Source of the DNA: Flavobacterium microcysteis
Lineage (GTDB): Bacteria > Bacteroidota > Bacteroidia > Flavobacteriales > Flavobacteriaceae
Length of the DNA stretch: 64,000 bases
Assembly: GCF_006385255.1 (NCBI RefSeq)
Contig: NZ_VFJE01000055.1
Coordinates: 186,001 to 250,000, forward strand
Direction: 5' to 3'
A program made the translations under genes and the position numbers. Each line of letters begins with the position of its first letter. Positions within the stretch are counted from its first letter, which is position 1. A model generated the notes under the pieces. It was not told the origin of the DNA, did not search any database, and saw only the letters and a program-made list of their open reading frames with translations. Of the stretch, positions 1 to 8,007 are shown piece after piece.

Positions 1-81
1 GATTGTATCACCAGCTCCGAATTCAGGAAAATCTTTTTTTGTTACAAATTCGTCTTTAACGAATTTCATCAAATCTGCCAT
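1..81 (-). CDS. rplS: 50S ribosomal protein L19, N-terminal part only
   Basis: Only the first 27 codons lie in the window; the gene runs off the left edge. The translation opens MADLMKFVKDEFV and continues KKDFPEFGAGDTI, which I recognise as the N-terminus of Bacteroidota L19, a protein at the 30S-50S interface of the ribosome. It lies downstream of trmD on the same strand, the usual trmD-rplS order, but 337 bp away and with its own promoter box at 155-162, so it is probably transcribed separately from trmD. The leader between promoter and start is about 70 nt. Confidence 0.9.
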   Translation of the reverse strand, partial: MADLMKFVKDEFVTKKDFPEFGAGDTI

Positions 82-154
82 TTTGTTTGATTTAATTATT
101 TGATTATCAGAGCAACGTTCACGAGTTTCGCCAGAGGTTGGTCCAAAGTGGGTG

Positions 155-162
155 CAAAGATA
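155..162 (-). promoter_or_regulatory. -7 box of the rplS promoter
   Basis: The minus strand reads TATCTTTG, an exact match to the Bacteroidota -7 consensus TAnnTTTG, 74 nt upstream of the rplS ATG. No clear TTG -33 element is seen. The predicted leader contains a GC-richer block (about 110-150) that can fold and may be a ribosomal-protein leader. Confidence 0.65.
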
Positions 163-220
163 GGAAAAGTTATGAATTATTAAACGTGAAGAGGTGATTT
201 TTTTAAGAAAAATTTCAAAT

Positions 221-420
221 GCATGATTTTAGATGTATGATATAAGATTTAGGATTTAAAGATTTAAGATTTTGGAGGTAGGATTTAAGATTTTAGAATT
301 ACGACACTTTATGTAGGTCTGTTTTCAAAAATCATAAATCCATAAATCGGTCTTCACAAATCATAAATCATAAATCCATAAGTCAGCCTTCACAAATCAA
401 AAATCATAAATTAAAAAATC
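221..420. repeat. Heptamer array, family A, head-to-head (trmD-rplS spacer)
   Basis: Degenerate 7-bp tandem repeats. The left half (about 221-297) reads as GATTTAA/GATTTTA-type units, the right half (about 327-420) as the complement (ATAAATC, AAAAATC), so the two halves can pair into a long imperfect hairpin. The right half also holds two copies of a longer piece (ATAAATC, then GGTCTTC or AGCCTTC, then ACAAATC). The last unit overlaps the trmD stop codon. The stretch has no plausible gene. Confidence 0.8.
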
Positions 421-1096
421 AGTCTTCCAGCAAATCCGGTCTTCTATTCTTCGTGTGCTCAAAAGCTTTGTCTTCACGCCATTGGTCGATTTTGGCAAAA
501 TGGCCGCTTAGTAAAATATCCGGCACTTTCCAGCCTTTATAGTCGGATGGCCGCGTGTATATAGGAGGCGACAATAGATTGTCTTGAAAACTGTCTGTCA
601 AGGCAGAAGTCTCATCGCTTAAAACGCCTGGAATTAGCCGAATCAAGGCATCAGACAATACGATAGCTCCTAATTCTCCACCTGAAAGCACATAATCTCC
701 GATTGAAATTTCTTTTGTAATCAGATGATCCCGAACTCTTTGGTCTACACCTTTATAATGACCACATAAGATGATAATATTTTCTAATGACGACATCTGA
801 TTGGCCATACCTTGATTTAAAGTTTCGCCATCCGGAGTCATATAAATGATTTCATCGTAATTGCGCTCGCTTTTCAACTTTGCAATACAATCATCAATAG
901 GCTGAATCATCATTACCATTCCGGCACCTCCGCCAAATTGATAGTCGTCAACATTCTTCTGTTTGTTTGTCGTATAGTCTCTCAAATTATGAAAATGGAC
1001 TTCTACCAGTCCTTTGTCGATGGCTCTTTTCATAATAGAGGCTTCGAAAGGGCTTCTTAATAATTCAGGAAGTACGGTGATAATGTCGATTCTCAT
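419..1096 (-). CDS. trmD: tRNA (guanine-37-N1)-methyltransferase
   Basis: 225 aa, the normal length. TrmD methylates N1 of G37 next to the anticodon using S-adenosylmethionine, which prevents +1 frameshifting. The sequence shows the N-terminal [13 protein letters not shown] start, the GGGAGMVM loop at residues 55-62, [12 protein letters not shown] at 110-121 and [14 protein letters not shown] at 131-144, the SPOUT knot signature that binds the cofactor. The gene sits upstream of rplS, as in most bacteria, but a heptamer array and a separate rplS promoter lie between them. Another array (1101-1213) lies just upstream, and no clear promoter is visible there. Confidence 0.97.
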   Translation of the reverse strand: MRIDIITVLPELLRSPFEASIMKRAIDKGLVEVHFHNLRDYTTNKQKNVDDYQFGGGAGMVMMIQPIDDCIAKLKSERNYDEIIYMTPDGETLNQGMANQMSSLENIIILCGHYKGVDQRVRDHLITKEISIGDYVLSGGELGAIVLSDALIRLIPGVLSDETSALTDSFQDNLLSPPIYTRPSDYKGWKVPDILLSGHFAKIDQWREDKAFEHTKNRRPDLLED

Positions 1097-1100
1097 TTTT

Positions 1101-1213
1101 GGGATTTATGATTTTGGATTTTAGATTTACGATTTGTGATTTAGGGTTTTAGATTTATGATTTTAGATTTATGATTTCGCTTCTAAAATCATAAATCTGA
1201 AATCCCAAATCAA
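1101..1213. repeat. Heptamer array, family A, head-to-head
   Basis: Left part (1101-1175) is made of GATTTTA/GATTTAT/GATTTGT-type units, right part (about 1182-1213) of the complementary TAAAATC/ATAAATC units, with TTCGCTTC near the turn. The array can fold as a hairpin. It fills almost the whole gap between the DUF1569 gene and trmD, both on the minus strand. Confidence 0.8.
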
Positions 1214-1221
1214 ATATTTAT

Positions 1222-1671
1222 TTAAGCTCCGAATTGTTTTAAATGGTGGTCCAGGTGTTTCCATTGCATATAGTCCCATTCGTCGGTTGTTAGATTTCCG
1301 AAAAAAGGATGTTTTGGATTCTTTATTGCTTTAGGGCCTTCGTCAGCGAATTTTGAGATTAAGGTAATTAATTCTGTTTTTGACTGCTCAAAATCAGGAT
1401 GACCTTTTACTACAAATTCTTTGGCTGTAGGCAAGTTTCTTTTAATCGGGTTTTTACTGGTGACGCTTTTTTTGGCCATTTTTCCAAATAATAAAGCGAT
1501 AAGCCCTACTTTAATCTTCAACTCTCCAAAAGCAACCTTAATAGGCATCTGACAATGTACGAGCATTTGGCTTACGTTCATTGTTCCCCATTCATTGTGT
1601 GTAATAGGAGTGAGCGTCTCAATGCGCTCAATCAGTTTCTTATTTCCTTCAGGATGAAAAATGCTGTTCAT
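1222..1671 (-). CDS. DUF1569 family protein (DinB-like fold)
   Basis: 149 aa from the chosen ATG at 1671. The N-terminus MNSIFHPEGNKKLIERI, the motif WGTMNVSQMLVHC with a conserved His, and the C-terminal DEWDYMQWKHLDHHLKQFG match the DUF1569 family as I know it; its DinB-like four-helix fold suggests a metal-dependent enzyme of unknown substrate. A longer frame begins at 1788, but a TAnnTTTG box at 1726-1733 lies inside it and its extra 39 residues are basic and unlike the family, so the shorter start is preferred. No function can be given. Confidence 0.8.
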   Translation of the reverse strand: MNSIFHPEGNKKLIERIETLTPITHNEWGTMNVSQMLVHCQMPIKVAFGELKIKVGLIALLFGKMAKKSVTSKNPIKRNLPTAKEFVVKGHPDFEQSKTELITLISKFADEGPKAIKNPKHPFFGNLTTDEWDYMQWKHLDHHLKQFGA

Positions 1672-1725
1672 GTGGTCGGTTGTTTTATTTTCAGAATAAC
1701 GGAGAAATCTCTTTTTTCTGTGACG

Positions 1726-1733
1726 CAAATTTA
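1726..1733 (-). promoter_or_regulatory. -7 promoter box for the DUF1569 gene
   Basis: Minus strand TAAATTTG, an exact TAnnTTTG match, 54 nt upstream of the ATG at 1671. Its position rules against the upstream ATG at 1788 as the true start. Confidence 0.55.
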
Positions 1734-1799
1734 AGTAAATACCTAGTTTCTTTGTTTGACCTAGGTCATTAATTGTATTTATTTTCACATTTTAATTCG

Positions 1800-1807
1800 T
1801 AATTTTG
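1800..1807 (+). promoter_or_regulatory. -7 promoter box for the fused prolyl isomerase gene
   Basis: TAATTTTG matches TAnnTTTG exactly and ends 26 nt before the ATG at 1834. Confidence 0.6.
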
Positions 1808-1833
1808 CGTGATTCAAAAATAAAATTAAAAAG

Positions 1834-2766
1834 ATGGAAAACGGAATATACGCAAAATTCAATACTCCAAAAGGGGCAATCGTAGTAAAATTGACTCATG
1901 ATAAGACGCCAGGAACTGTAGGTAACTTTGTTGGATTGGCAGAAGGAAATTTAGAAAATAAATCAAGACCACAAGGAAAGCCTTATTATGATGGGCTTAA
2001 ATTTCACCGTGTGATTCCTGATTTTATGATTCAGGGTGGTTGTCCTCAAGGAACAGGAACAGGCGGACCTGGTTACCAATTCGACGATGAGTTTCATCCG
2101 GAATTAAAACATGATAAGCCAGGTGTATTGTCTATGGCTAATTCTGGTCCGGGTTCTAACGGTTCACAATTTTTTATCACTCACGTTCCTACAAACTGGT
2201 TGGATAACAAACATACTGTTTTTGGACATGTGGTAGAAGGACAAGATGTAGTGGATGCAATTGCTCAGGGCGATGAAATCCAAAGCATTGAAATTATCCG
2301 TGAAGGTGATGAGGCAAAAAAATGGAATGCTATTGAGGCTTTCAGAGTATTTGAAGGTTCTCGTGCAAAACGTGAAGCAAAAGCAAAAGAAGAAGCTGAA
2401 GCTAAAATGGAAAAATTAGCTGCAGGATTTGATAAGACTGAAAGTGGACTCCGTTATAAAATGATTCAAAAGGGGAATGGTAAAAAAGCAGAAAACGGTA
2501 AGACCGTTTCTGTTCACTATACCGGACAATTGGAAGATGGAAAAGTATTCGATTCTTCTTACCCAAGAAAAAAACCAATTGAATTTCCTTTAGGAAAAGG
2601 GCACGTAATTGAAGGATGGGATGAAGGAATTGCTTTACTTCAAGTAGGAGATAAGGCTCGTTTTGTTATTCCATCACATTTAGGATATGGTTCTCGTGGA
2701 GCGGGAGGCGTTATTCCTCCAGATGCTACTTTGGTTTTTGATGTGGAATTAATGGATGTGAAATAA
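1834..2766 (+). CDS. Dual-family peptidyl-prolyl isomerase: cyclophilin-FKBP fusion
   Basis: 310 aa. Residues 5-155 form a cyclophilin domain ([13 protein letters not shown] near 67-79, the GSQFFITH block near 110). A charged, Ala/Glu/Lys-rich linker spans about 165-200. Residues 200-310 form an FKBP domain ([18 protein letters not shown], then VIEGWDEG and [13 protein letters not shown]). Both are peptidyl-prolyl cis-trans isomerases, and this cyclophilin-first order is known from Flavobacterium (called CFBP). No signal peptide is seen, so it should act in the cytoplasm as a folding helper. It is monocistronic, with its own promoter box at 1800 and a terminator at 2791-2818. Confidence 0.95.
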   Translation: MENGIYAKFNTPKGAIVVKLTHDKTPGTVGNFVGLAEGNLENKSRPQGKPYYDGLKFHRVIPDFMIQGGCPQGTGTGGPGYQFDDEFHPELKHDKPGVLSMANSGPGSNGSQFFITHVPTNWLDNKHTVFGHVVEGQDVVDAIAQGDEIQSIEIIREGDEAKKWNAIEAFRVFEGSRAKREAKAKEEAEAKMEKLAAGFDKTESGLRYKMIQKGNGKKAENGKTVSVHYTGQLEDGKVFDSSYPRKKPIEFPLGKGHVIEGWDEGIALLQVGDKARFVIPSHLGYGSRGAGGVIPPDATLVFDVELMDVK

Positions 2767-2790
2767 TAATATTTCAATTTATAGTTGTTA

Positions 2791-2818
2791 AAAGCACCTC
2801 ATTCGAGGTGCTTTTTTA
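2791..2818 (+). terminator. Intrinsic terminator of the fused isomerase gene
   Basis: Ten-base stem AAAGCACCTC (2791-2800) with GAGGTGCTTT (2805-2814), loop ATTC, followed by a T-run. Confidence 0.9.
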
Positions 2819-2847
2819 TTGGAATGCTATTTGCTTTTGTATTTTTG
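2819..2847 (+). promoter_or_regulatory. Promoter for the 2868 secreted-protein gene
   Basis: TTG at 2819-2821, 18 nt, then TATTTTTG at 2840-2847: both elements of the Bacteroidota consensus. It starts just after the preceding terminator and lies inside the longer reading frame, fixing the start at 2868. Confidence 0.7.
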
Positions 2848-2867
2848 TCACTACTAAAATTCATCCG

Positions 2868-3407
2868 ATGCGTTTTTTGCTTTTTATTCTTTTTCTGATT
2901 TCATTTTCTTCAAAAGCTCAGGTTGCACAGCATTGCGGCTATGATTTTACTTCTTATTTTGTATTGAATGTACACGAAGCGGGCAAAAAAGAGAATATTC
3001 CAGGATTGAAAATTACTATCATTAATGGATTAGGTCTTGATTTGCTGAACATCAATAACCTGTACAGCTGGACAAGTGCCGGAAAACCATTGACTTTTAC
3101 TGCTAATTATAAAATAGACGATAAGGGTAATAGGGTAACAGGCGATTCTCAGGTTTCAAAAGAGCGCTGGTTTTTTCCTTTTGCAAAAGACAATTATCTG
3201 CTTTCCATCAAAAACACATTTCCAGGAGATGATTTTAGCCTGAAAGTTGAAGATGTTGACGGTGAAGAAAACGGTGGCAATTTTAAAACACAGATTGTAA
3301 AGCTGAATAGCTTCAATATGTATGTCTTATGTTCCAGCAAAGCTCGTGAAACACAGTTTGGTCCTAAGATGAACCGCCCTATTGATATCGTATTGGAAAA
3401 GAAATAA
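2868..3407 (+). CDS. Secreted or periplasmic hypothetical protein
   Basis: 179 aa from the ATG at 2868. The N-terminus MRFLLFILFLISFSSKAQ is a typical signal peptide, with cleavage expected after SKA. The mature part has no domain I recognise; it looks beta-rich with alternating polar and hydrophobic stretches. An in-frame start at 2808 is rejected because the promoter at 2819-2847 lies downstream of it. The gene converges on the thioredoxin-fold gene with no space between the two stop codons (3407/3408), so the transcripts probably overlap. Confidence 0.8.
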   Translation: MRFLLFILFLISFSSKAQVAQHCGYDFTSYFVLNVHEAGKKENIPGLKITIINGLGLDLLNINNLYSWTSAGKPLTFTANYKIDDKGNRVTGDSQVSKERWFFPFAKDNYLLSIKNTFPGDDFSLKVEDVDGEENGGNFKTQIVKLNSFNMYVLCSSKARETQFGPKMNRPIDIVLEKK

Positions 3408-3962
3408 TTATTTCCACTTGATATTGCAACCCAGACTTGGTTTTTGGGTTTCAGGCAGGCTTCTGTTGTAAATCAAGGCGTCGATTGCATTTCTCAAATC
3501 GCTACCGCTTAAAGGAATCCCGTTTGAAGGTCTTGAATCGTCTAATTGTCCTCGGTAAAATAATTTGTCTTGCGAGTCAAAAAGATAAAAGTCAGGCGTG
3601 CAGGCAGCATCAAAATCTTTGGCTACTTCCTGGGTTTCGTCATATAAGTAAGGAAAATCAAAACTGTTTTTAAAGGCAAATTCAGTCATCATATCCGGCC
3701 CGTCCTGTGGGTATTTTTCAACATCATTGCTGCTTATGGCAATAATCCCAATACCTTGTACTCGATAATCGTTGGCAATCATCAAAATTTCCGGCAAGGC
3801 ATGAATCACATAAGGGCAGTGATTGCAGATAAACATAACCAAAGTGCCTTTTTTGCCTTTCAGGTCTTCAAAAGAATAATAAAAATTAGAATTAGTATCT
3901 TTCAATCTGAATTGTGGTGCAGAAGTCCCAAGTGGGGGCATGTTTGATGGTGTTTTTGCCAT
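3408..3962 (-). CDS. Thioredoxin-fold (AhpC/TSA-like) family protein
   Basis: 184 aa. The N-terminus PLGTSAPQFRLKDTNS and the GKKGTLVMFICNHCPYV stretch around residues 37-53 are typical of the redoxin fold; CNHC is a CxxC pair at the active-site position, as in thioredoxins. The later ACTPDFYLFD segment carries the cis-proline loop. This group is common in Bacteroidota and cyanobacteria, usually annotated 'thioredoxin family' or 'redoxin', without a known substrate. No signal peptide, so cytoplasmic. A thiol-disulfide or peroxide-reducing role is inferred from the fold and cysteines only. Confidence 0.85.
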   Translation of the reverse strand: MAKTPSNMPPLGTSAPQFRLKDTNSNFYYSFEDLKGKKGTLVMFICNHCPYVIHALPEILMIANDYRVQGIGIIAISSNDVEKYPQDGPDMMTEFAFKNSFDFPYLYDETQEVAKDFDAACTPDFYLFDSQDKLFYRGQLDDSRPSNGIPLSGSDLRNAIDALIYNRSLPETQKPSLGCNIKWK

Positions 3963-4048
3963 TGCGTTTAAAATAAAATTCGAGCTTTAAATATAGGCAG
4001 AAATTTTCGAAATTTGACAGACAGTATTTAGAATAGAAAATTAAAATT

Positions 4049-4402
4049 ATGAATTCAGAATTAGAGAATAATTTATCATGGTCCGAATTTGAAAGAGTAG
4101 AAATGCGAGTTGGGACTATTATGGAAGCCAATGATTTTCCAGAAGCCAGAAAACCGGCATATCAGCTGGTTATCGATTTTGGTACTGAAATTGGAATCAG
4201 AAAGACTTCCGCACAAATCACTAAACATTATGAAAAAGCAGATTTAATTGGAAGACAAATTGTTTCTGTTGTAAATTTTCCTAAAAAACAGATTGGCAAA
4301 TTTATGAGCGAGTGTCTTGTTTTAGGAGCGGTAGGCGAGGAAGGTTCTGTTATCTTGTTATCTCCGGATTTTAAAGTAGAGAATGGTTTGAGAATCGGAT
4401 AA
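4049..4402 (+). CDS. csaA: CsaA-like tRNA-binding domain protein
   Basis: 117 aa, essentially one OB-fold tRNA-binding (EMAP-II-like) domain. Recognisable blocks are FERVEMRVGTIMEANDFPEARKP near residues 14-36, then KTSAQITKHY, and the conserved VVNFPKKQIGKFMSECLVLGA. CsaA proteins bind tRNA and were described as having chaperone-like or export-related activity in Bacillus. It is monocistronic here; a hairpin at 4406-4427 follows its stop but is better placed as a terminator for the opposing gene. Confidence 0.92.
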   Translation: MNSELENNLSWSEFERVEMRVGTIMEANDFPEARKPAYQLVIDFGTEIGIRKTSAQITKHYEKADLIGRQIVSVVNFPKKQIGKFMSECLVLGAVGEEGSVILLSPDFKVENGLRIG

Positions 4403-4405
4403 AAA

Positions 4406-4427
4406 AACAGCCTCTTTTGAGGCTGTT
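4406..4427 (-). terminator. Terminator between csaA-like and WG-repeat genes
   Basis: Stem AACAGCCTC (4406-4414) with GAGGCTGTT (4419-4427), loop of four. The U-run is better on the minus strand (TTTTTTT after the stem), so it mainly ends the WG-repeat transcript; it may also stall plus-strand transcription. Confidence 0.8.
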
Positions 4428-4452
4428 ACTATAATTGTAAAATGTTATTGAA

Positions 4453-5493
4453 TTAGTTGACTGGCTGTCCTTGCTTGTTGATAAAAAAGATATCATTACC
4501 TTTTCTTACTTCTGCTTTTCCGTTTCTGAAATTTTCAGCCCTAGTATATTTTGTAAATGGAATGATAAGTTTTCCGGTTGTGTCTACATAACCACTTTCT
4601 CCTTTGTCAGTAACGATTAATGCCAAGCCTTCACTGAAAAAATTAGCTTTGATATAAATACACGGAACAACTTCTTTTCCTTTTTTATTGATAAAGCCCC
4701 ATTTGTTGCCTATCTGAACTCTTGCCAATCCAGACTGGTCACTATCAAAACTGCCCATTCCGTCATAAATTAATGGAACTATAACTTTTCCGGTTTTATC
4801 AACTAGGCCGCATTTGTTGTTGTTTCTGACAATAGCTACACCGCCTTTAAAATCGTCAGCTAGTTCATAAATAAATGGAACGACCGTTTTTCCTGTTTTA
4901 TCAACATAACCGCGTTTTTGTCCTTTTGTGGCTACAGCCAGTCCATCTTTAAAAAAGCCAATCTCATCATAGATGCAAGGAACGGCTTCTTGCCCTTTTT
5001 GGTTAATGGCTCCAAATTTCCCATCTTTTTGTACTCGTGTCATGCCTTCTGATGTAAAACCAGCCGTCTCATAAATAAAAGGAATGTTTTCTTTGCCAGA
5101 AGAATCTATACGTCCCCATTTTTCTTCTTTTTTTACCCAGGCGTAACCTTCTGAAAAACCTTTAGCTTCATTATACATGCAAGGAATGATTTCTTTGCCT
5201 GATTTATCGACAAAGCCGTATAGATTTTCTTTTTTGACTAGTGCCCTGTTTTCTGTAAAGCTGGCGACAGTGGAATCATAAATAAGAGGTGCAACAATAG
5301 TTCCTGTGCTATCAATTATCCCGGAAGCTTTGTCTTTTGAAACAGACGCATAGCCTTTAAAAAAGTATTGGATATAATAAGTCTTGTCTTCAGGCGTGAA
5401 TTTTTTTGTTTTTGTATCATAAGTCCCAGCAATTTTTGTCTGTGCAAGAAGACAATTGCTTAGGAACAGGCATAAGATAAGAAGGTGTCTCAT
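4453..5493 (-). CDS. WG-repeat protein, exported
   Basis: 346 aa. The N-terminus MRHLLILCLFLSNCLLAQ is a signal peptide; SNCLLAQ is not a good lipobox. The rest consists of about ten tandem repeats of roughly 33-35 residues with the WG-repeat core (for example KWGFINKKGKEVVPCIY near 260-276 and KRGYVDKTGKTVVPFIY). WG repeats form a beta-rich fold found in secreted bacterial proteins of unknown role; no enzymatic motif is visible. A monocistronic gene ended by the hairpin at 4406-4427. Confidence 0.9.
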   Translation of the reverse strand: MRHLLILCLFLSNCLLAQTKIAGTYDTKTKKFTPEDKTYYIQYFFKGYASVSKDKASGIIDSTGTIVAPLIYDSTVASFTENRALVKKENLYGFVDKSGKEIIPCMYNEAKGFSEGYAWVKKEEKWGRIDSSGKENIPFIYETAGFTSEGMTRVQKDGKFGAINQKGQEAVPCIYDEIGFFKDGLAVATKGQKRGYVDKTGKTVVPFIYELADDFKGGVAIVRNNNKCGLVDKTGKVIVPLIYDGMGSFDSDQSGLARVQIGNKWGFINKKGKEVVPCIYIKANFFSEGLALIVTDKGESGYVDTTGKLIIPFTKYTRAENFRNGKAEVRKGNDIFFINKQGQPVN

Positions 5494-5562
5494 TTAGGGG
5501 GATGTTATTGTGTTAGGTTTGAGTTTTGGAAAAAACTATGCCAGAATCTTATATAAACAAAA

Positions 5563-5589
5563 AATTCCCGAAAGGTCATTTCGGGAATT
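5563..5589 (-). terminator. Terminator of the PUR-protein gene
   Basis: Eleven-base stem AATTCCCGAAA (5563-5573) with TTTCGGGAATT (5579-5589), loop of five. On the minus strand it is followed by TTTTTTG, a good U-tract. Confidence 0.88.
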
Positions 5590-5606
5590 CTGTTATTGTG
5601 TATTGA

Positions 5607-5984
5607 TTAAATATCGTCAAAGTCAATATCTGTAAAGCTTGCTGTGGCGGTAGTTTCAGCTGTAGCTTTTTCAGTATAGAACTCTTTCTTGAAATCTTTT
5701 TGATGTCTTTCAGAGATTACTTCTTCGCCTTTGTGGTTTAAGACATAAGAAGTCATTTCTTCTAAGATTTCTGAAAATGCGGTAAAATCTTCTTTATAAA
5801 GGTAGATTTTGTGTTTTTTAAAATGAAAAGAACCGTCTTCTTCAGTGAATTTTTTACTTTCAGTAATTGTGATATAATAGTCGTCAGCTTTTGTAGCTCT
5901 AACATCAAAGAAATAAGTTCTTCTTCCGGCTCTCAATACTTTAGAAAAAATTTCTTCTTTTTCTAGCATGTCATTTTCTCTCAT
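5607..5984 (-). CDS. DUF3276 / PUR-domain nucleic-acid-binding protein
   Basis: 125 aa. The segment EEIFSKVLRAGRRTYFFDVRATKADDYYITITESKK (residues about 10-45) is the PUR-alpha-like repeat of Bacteroidota DUF3276 proteins, which bind single-stranded DNA or RNA. The C-terminus is acidic (FTDIDFDDI), as in homologues. The start at 5984 (MRENDML) is used; a second Met at residue 6 is the alternative. Monocistronic, with a terminator at 5563-5589. The cellular role is not known. Confidence 0.9.
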   Translation of the reverse strand: MRENDMLEKEEIFSKVLRAGRRTYFFDVRATKADDYYITITESKKFTEEDGSFHFKKHKIYLYKEDFTAFSEILEEMTSYVLNHKGEEVISERHQKDFKKEFYTEKATAETTATASFTDIDFDDI

Positions 5985-6056
5985 AATCCGTCGTTCAATT
6001 GGTTTGTGTTAACTGGAAACCAAAAATCTAAAAAATAGCTGAATTAAACAACATTT

Positions 6057-7805
6057 TTATAGGATTTCTTTTTCAGAAAGTTGTTTCAGATACAAGTCTT
6101 TGTAATAGCCTTCTTGGTTTACCAATTGATTATGAGAGCCTTGTTGGATGATTTTTCCATCGTCAAGAATAATGATTTTGTCTGCGTTTTTAGCTGATGA
6201 AACTCTGTGGCTCACTAAAATAGTTGTCTTGTCTTTACAGAATTCAAGAAGGTTATTTAGGATCGCTTCTTCGGTTTCTGTGTCAACGGCTGAAAGACAG
6301 TCATCAAGCAACAAAATGTTGGAATCTTTGATAATTGCCCTTGCAATAGAGACACGCTGTTTTTGTCCACCCGATAAAGTAATTCCTCTTTCACCAATTA
6401 CAGTCTGGTACTGATCGTTGAATCCTATAATATTAGTATGGACAACCGCTTTTTTGGCAGCTTCGATTACTTCAGCTTCTGTCGCATTCTCTTTTCCGAA
6501 TTTGATATTGTTCATAATCGTATCTGAAAACAAGAAAGCGTCCTGAGGTACAAAAGCAATGCTGTTTCTGACATCGTGAAGGTTCAGGTCTTTGATGTTG
6601 TGGCCATCAATAGTGATTTCGCCGTCTTTAACATCATACAATCGGCTAATAAGGTTTAAGATTGTCGATTTTCCGGAACCTGTTTTTCCAAGAATAGCCA
6701 GTGTTTCTCCTTTCTGTATCGTAAAGCTTATTTTGTTTAATGCTGTGATGTTGGTATCCTCATAAGTAAAGCTTACATGGTTGAAGGTAATCTTTCCGTC
6801 AATGATAGAGCTTTCTAGTGTTTTGTTTTTGATTTCCGGTTGTATTTTAAGGAACTCATTGATTCTTTTTTGTGAGGCTTCAGCTTCCTGTATCATAGAT
6901 GAAACCCATCCTAAAGAAGCTACCGGCCAGGTCAACATGTTGATGTAGAGTATGAATTCTGCAATGACACCAATGCTTTTTATAGAGCCGTTAATGTACA
7001 TCATACCTCCAACGTAAATCACGACAAGGTTACTCATCCCGATGAGCAAAATCATTAGCGGGCCAAACAAGGCGTTGGTCTTGGCAAGCTTCATGCTCTT
7101 TTCACGGCTTTCTTCTGACAAATCAGAAAATTCGTCTTGTGATTTTTCTTCGAGGCTATAGGCTTTGATAACTCGAATTCCAGAAAAGACTTCCTGGGTA
7201 TAGCTTGAAAGTTGTGAAAGATTCTGCTGGAAAATCCCACTCCTTATATTGATTTCGTTACTGAGTTTAAATATTAGGTAAGAAAGAATAGGCAAAGGCA
7301 ATAAAGTATATAAGGTAAGCTTTGGCGAAATAATATACATCTGTACAATTACCACGGCAAAACGTATAAAGGTGTTGATGGTATACATAACGGCCGGACC
7401 TACATACATTCTGACTTTGCTAACATCTTCACTGATGCGGTTCATCAAATCACCCGTTCTGTTTCTTTTATAGAAATTCTGAGAAAGATTTTCATATTGC
7501 CTGAAGACTTCGTTTTTTAAGTCGAATTCTACATAACGTGACATTACAATTAATGTCTGGCGCATTAAAAAAGTAAGTACACCTGCAATAATTGTAGTGA
7601 TTAAAACCCATACAATATTTTCCAGAAGGATGTTTTTTGTGGTTTCAGAATCAAACTCTTTCTGCGTCAGCGCATTGATGGAATTTCCGATTAATTTTGG
7701 CGTATAAAGAGAAAAAAACTGAGCCGCAATTGTGGTAATAATTCCTAATAAAAAATGGTATTTATATTTAGTGAAATATTTGTTTAAATATTGAAGTTCT
7801 TTCAT
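6057..7805 (-). CDS. ABC exporter, fused permease and ATPase (MsbA/multidrug type)
   Basis: 582 aa half-transporter. Residues 1-315 hold six membrane segments and residues 335-582 the nucleotide-binding domain, with Walker A GKTGSGKST near 373, signature LSGGQ near 476 and Walker B ILLLDD near 496-501. The residue after the Walker B aspartate is Asp (LLDDCLSAVD) instead of the catalytic Glu. That substitution is often seen in one subunit of heterodimeric exporters, so this protein may pair with another half-transporter or hydrolyse ATP slowly. Substrate unknown: lipid or drug export is the family role. No neighbouring ABC gene is present. Confidence 0.92.
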   Translation of the reverse strand: MKELQYLNKYFTKYKYHFLLGIITTIAAQFFSLYTPKLIGNSINALTQKEFDSETTKNILLENIVWVLITTIIAGVLTFLMRQTLIVMSRYVEFDLKNEVFRQYENLSQNFYKRNRTGDLMNRISEDVSKVRMYVGPAVMYTINTFIRFAVVIVQMYIISPKLTLYTLLPLPILSYLIFKLSNEINIRSGIFQQNLSQLSSYTQEVFSGIRVIKAYSLEEKSQDEFSDLSEESREKSMKLAKTNALFGPLMILLIGMSNLVVIYVGGMMYINGSIKSIGVIAEFILYINMLTWPVASLGWVSSMIQEAEASQKRINEFLKIQPEIKNKTLESSIIDGKITFNHVSFTYEDTNITALNKISFTIQKGETLAILGKTGSGKSTILNLISRLYDVKDGEITIDGHNIKDLNLHDVRNSIAFVPQDAFLFSDTIMNNIKFGKENATEAEVIEAAKKAVVHTNIIGFNDQYQTVIGERGITLSGGQKQRVSIARAIIKDSNILLLDDCLSAVDTETEEAILNNLLEFCKDKTTILVSHRVSSAKNADKIIILDDGKIIQQGSHNQLVNQEGYYKDLYLKQLSEKEIL

Positions 7806-7928
7806 TGTATTTGCAAAAGTGATAAAATAATATGTTGTTTTATGTTAAAAATATGAGTAAAATATTTTTTTATTTAAAATGTAAAAAAGCTATTTTCATT
7901 AATGGATTGCTAATAAAGGTTAATTTCA

Positions 7929-7959
7929 TTGCAAAGTTTTGATTTAAATCTTAATTTTG
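7929..7959 (+). promoter_or_regulatory. Promoter of the leucine dehydrogenase gene
   Basis: TTG at 7929-7931, 20 nt, then TAATTTTG at 7952-7959, 48 nt before the ATG at 8008. The box overlaps the upstream in-frame start at 7957 and so decides for 8008. Confidence 0.7.
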
Positions 7960-8007
7960 CGACATCTTTTTGATGAAATCATAATTAACCACTTAATAAA
8001 AGATAGT

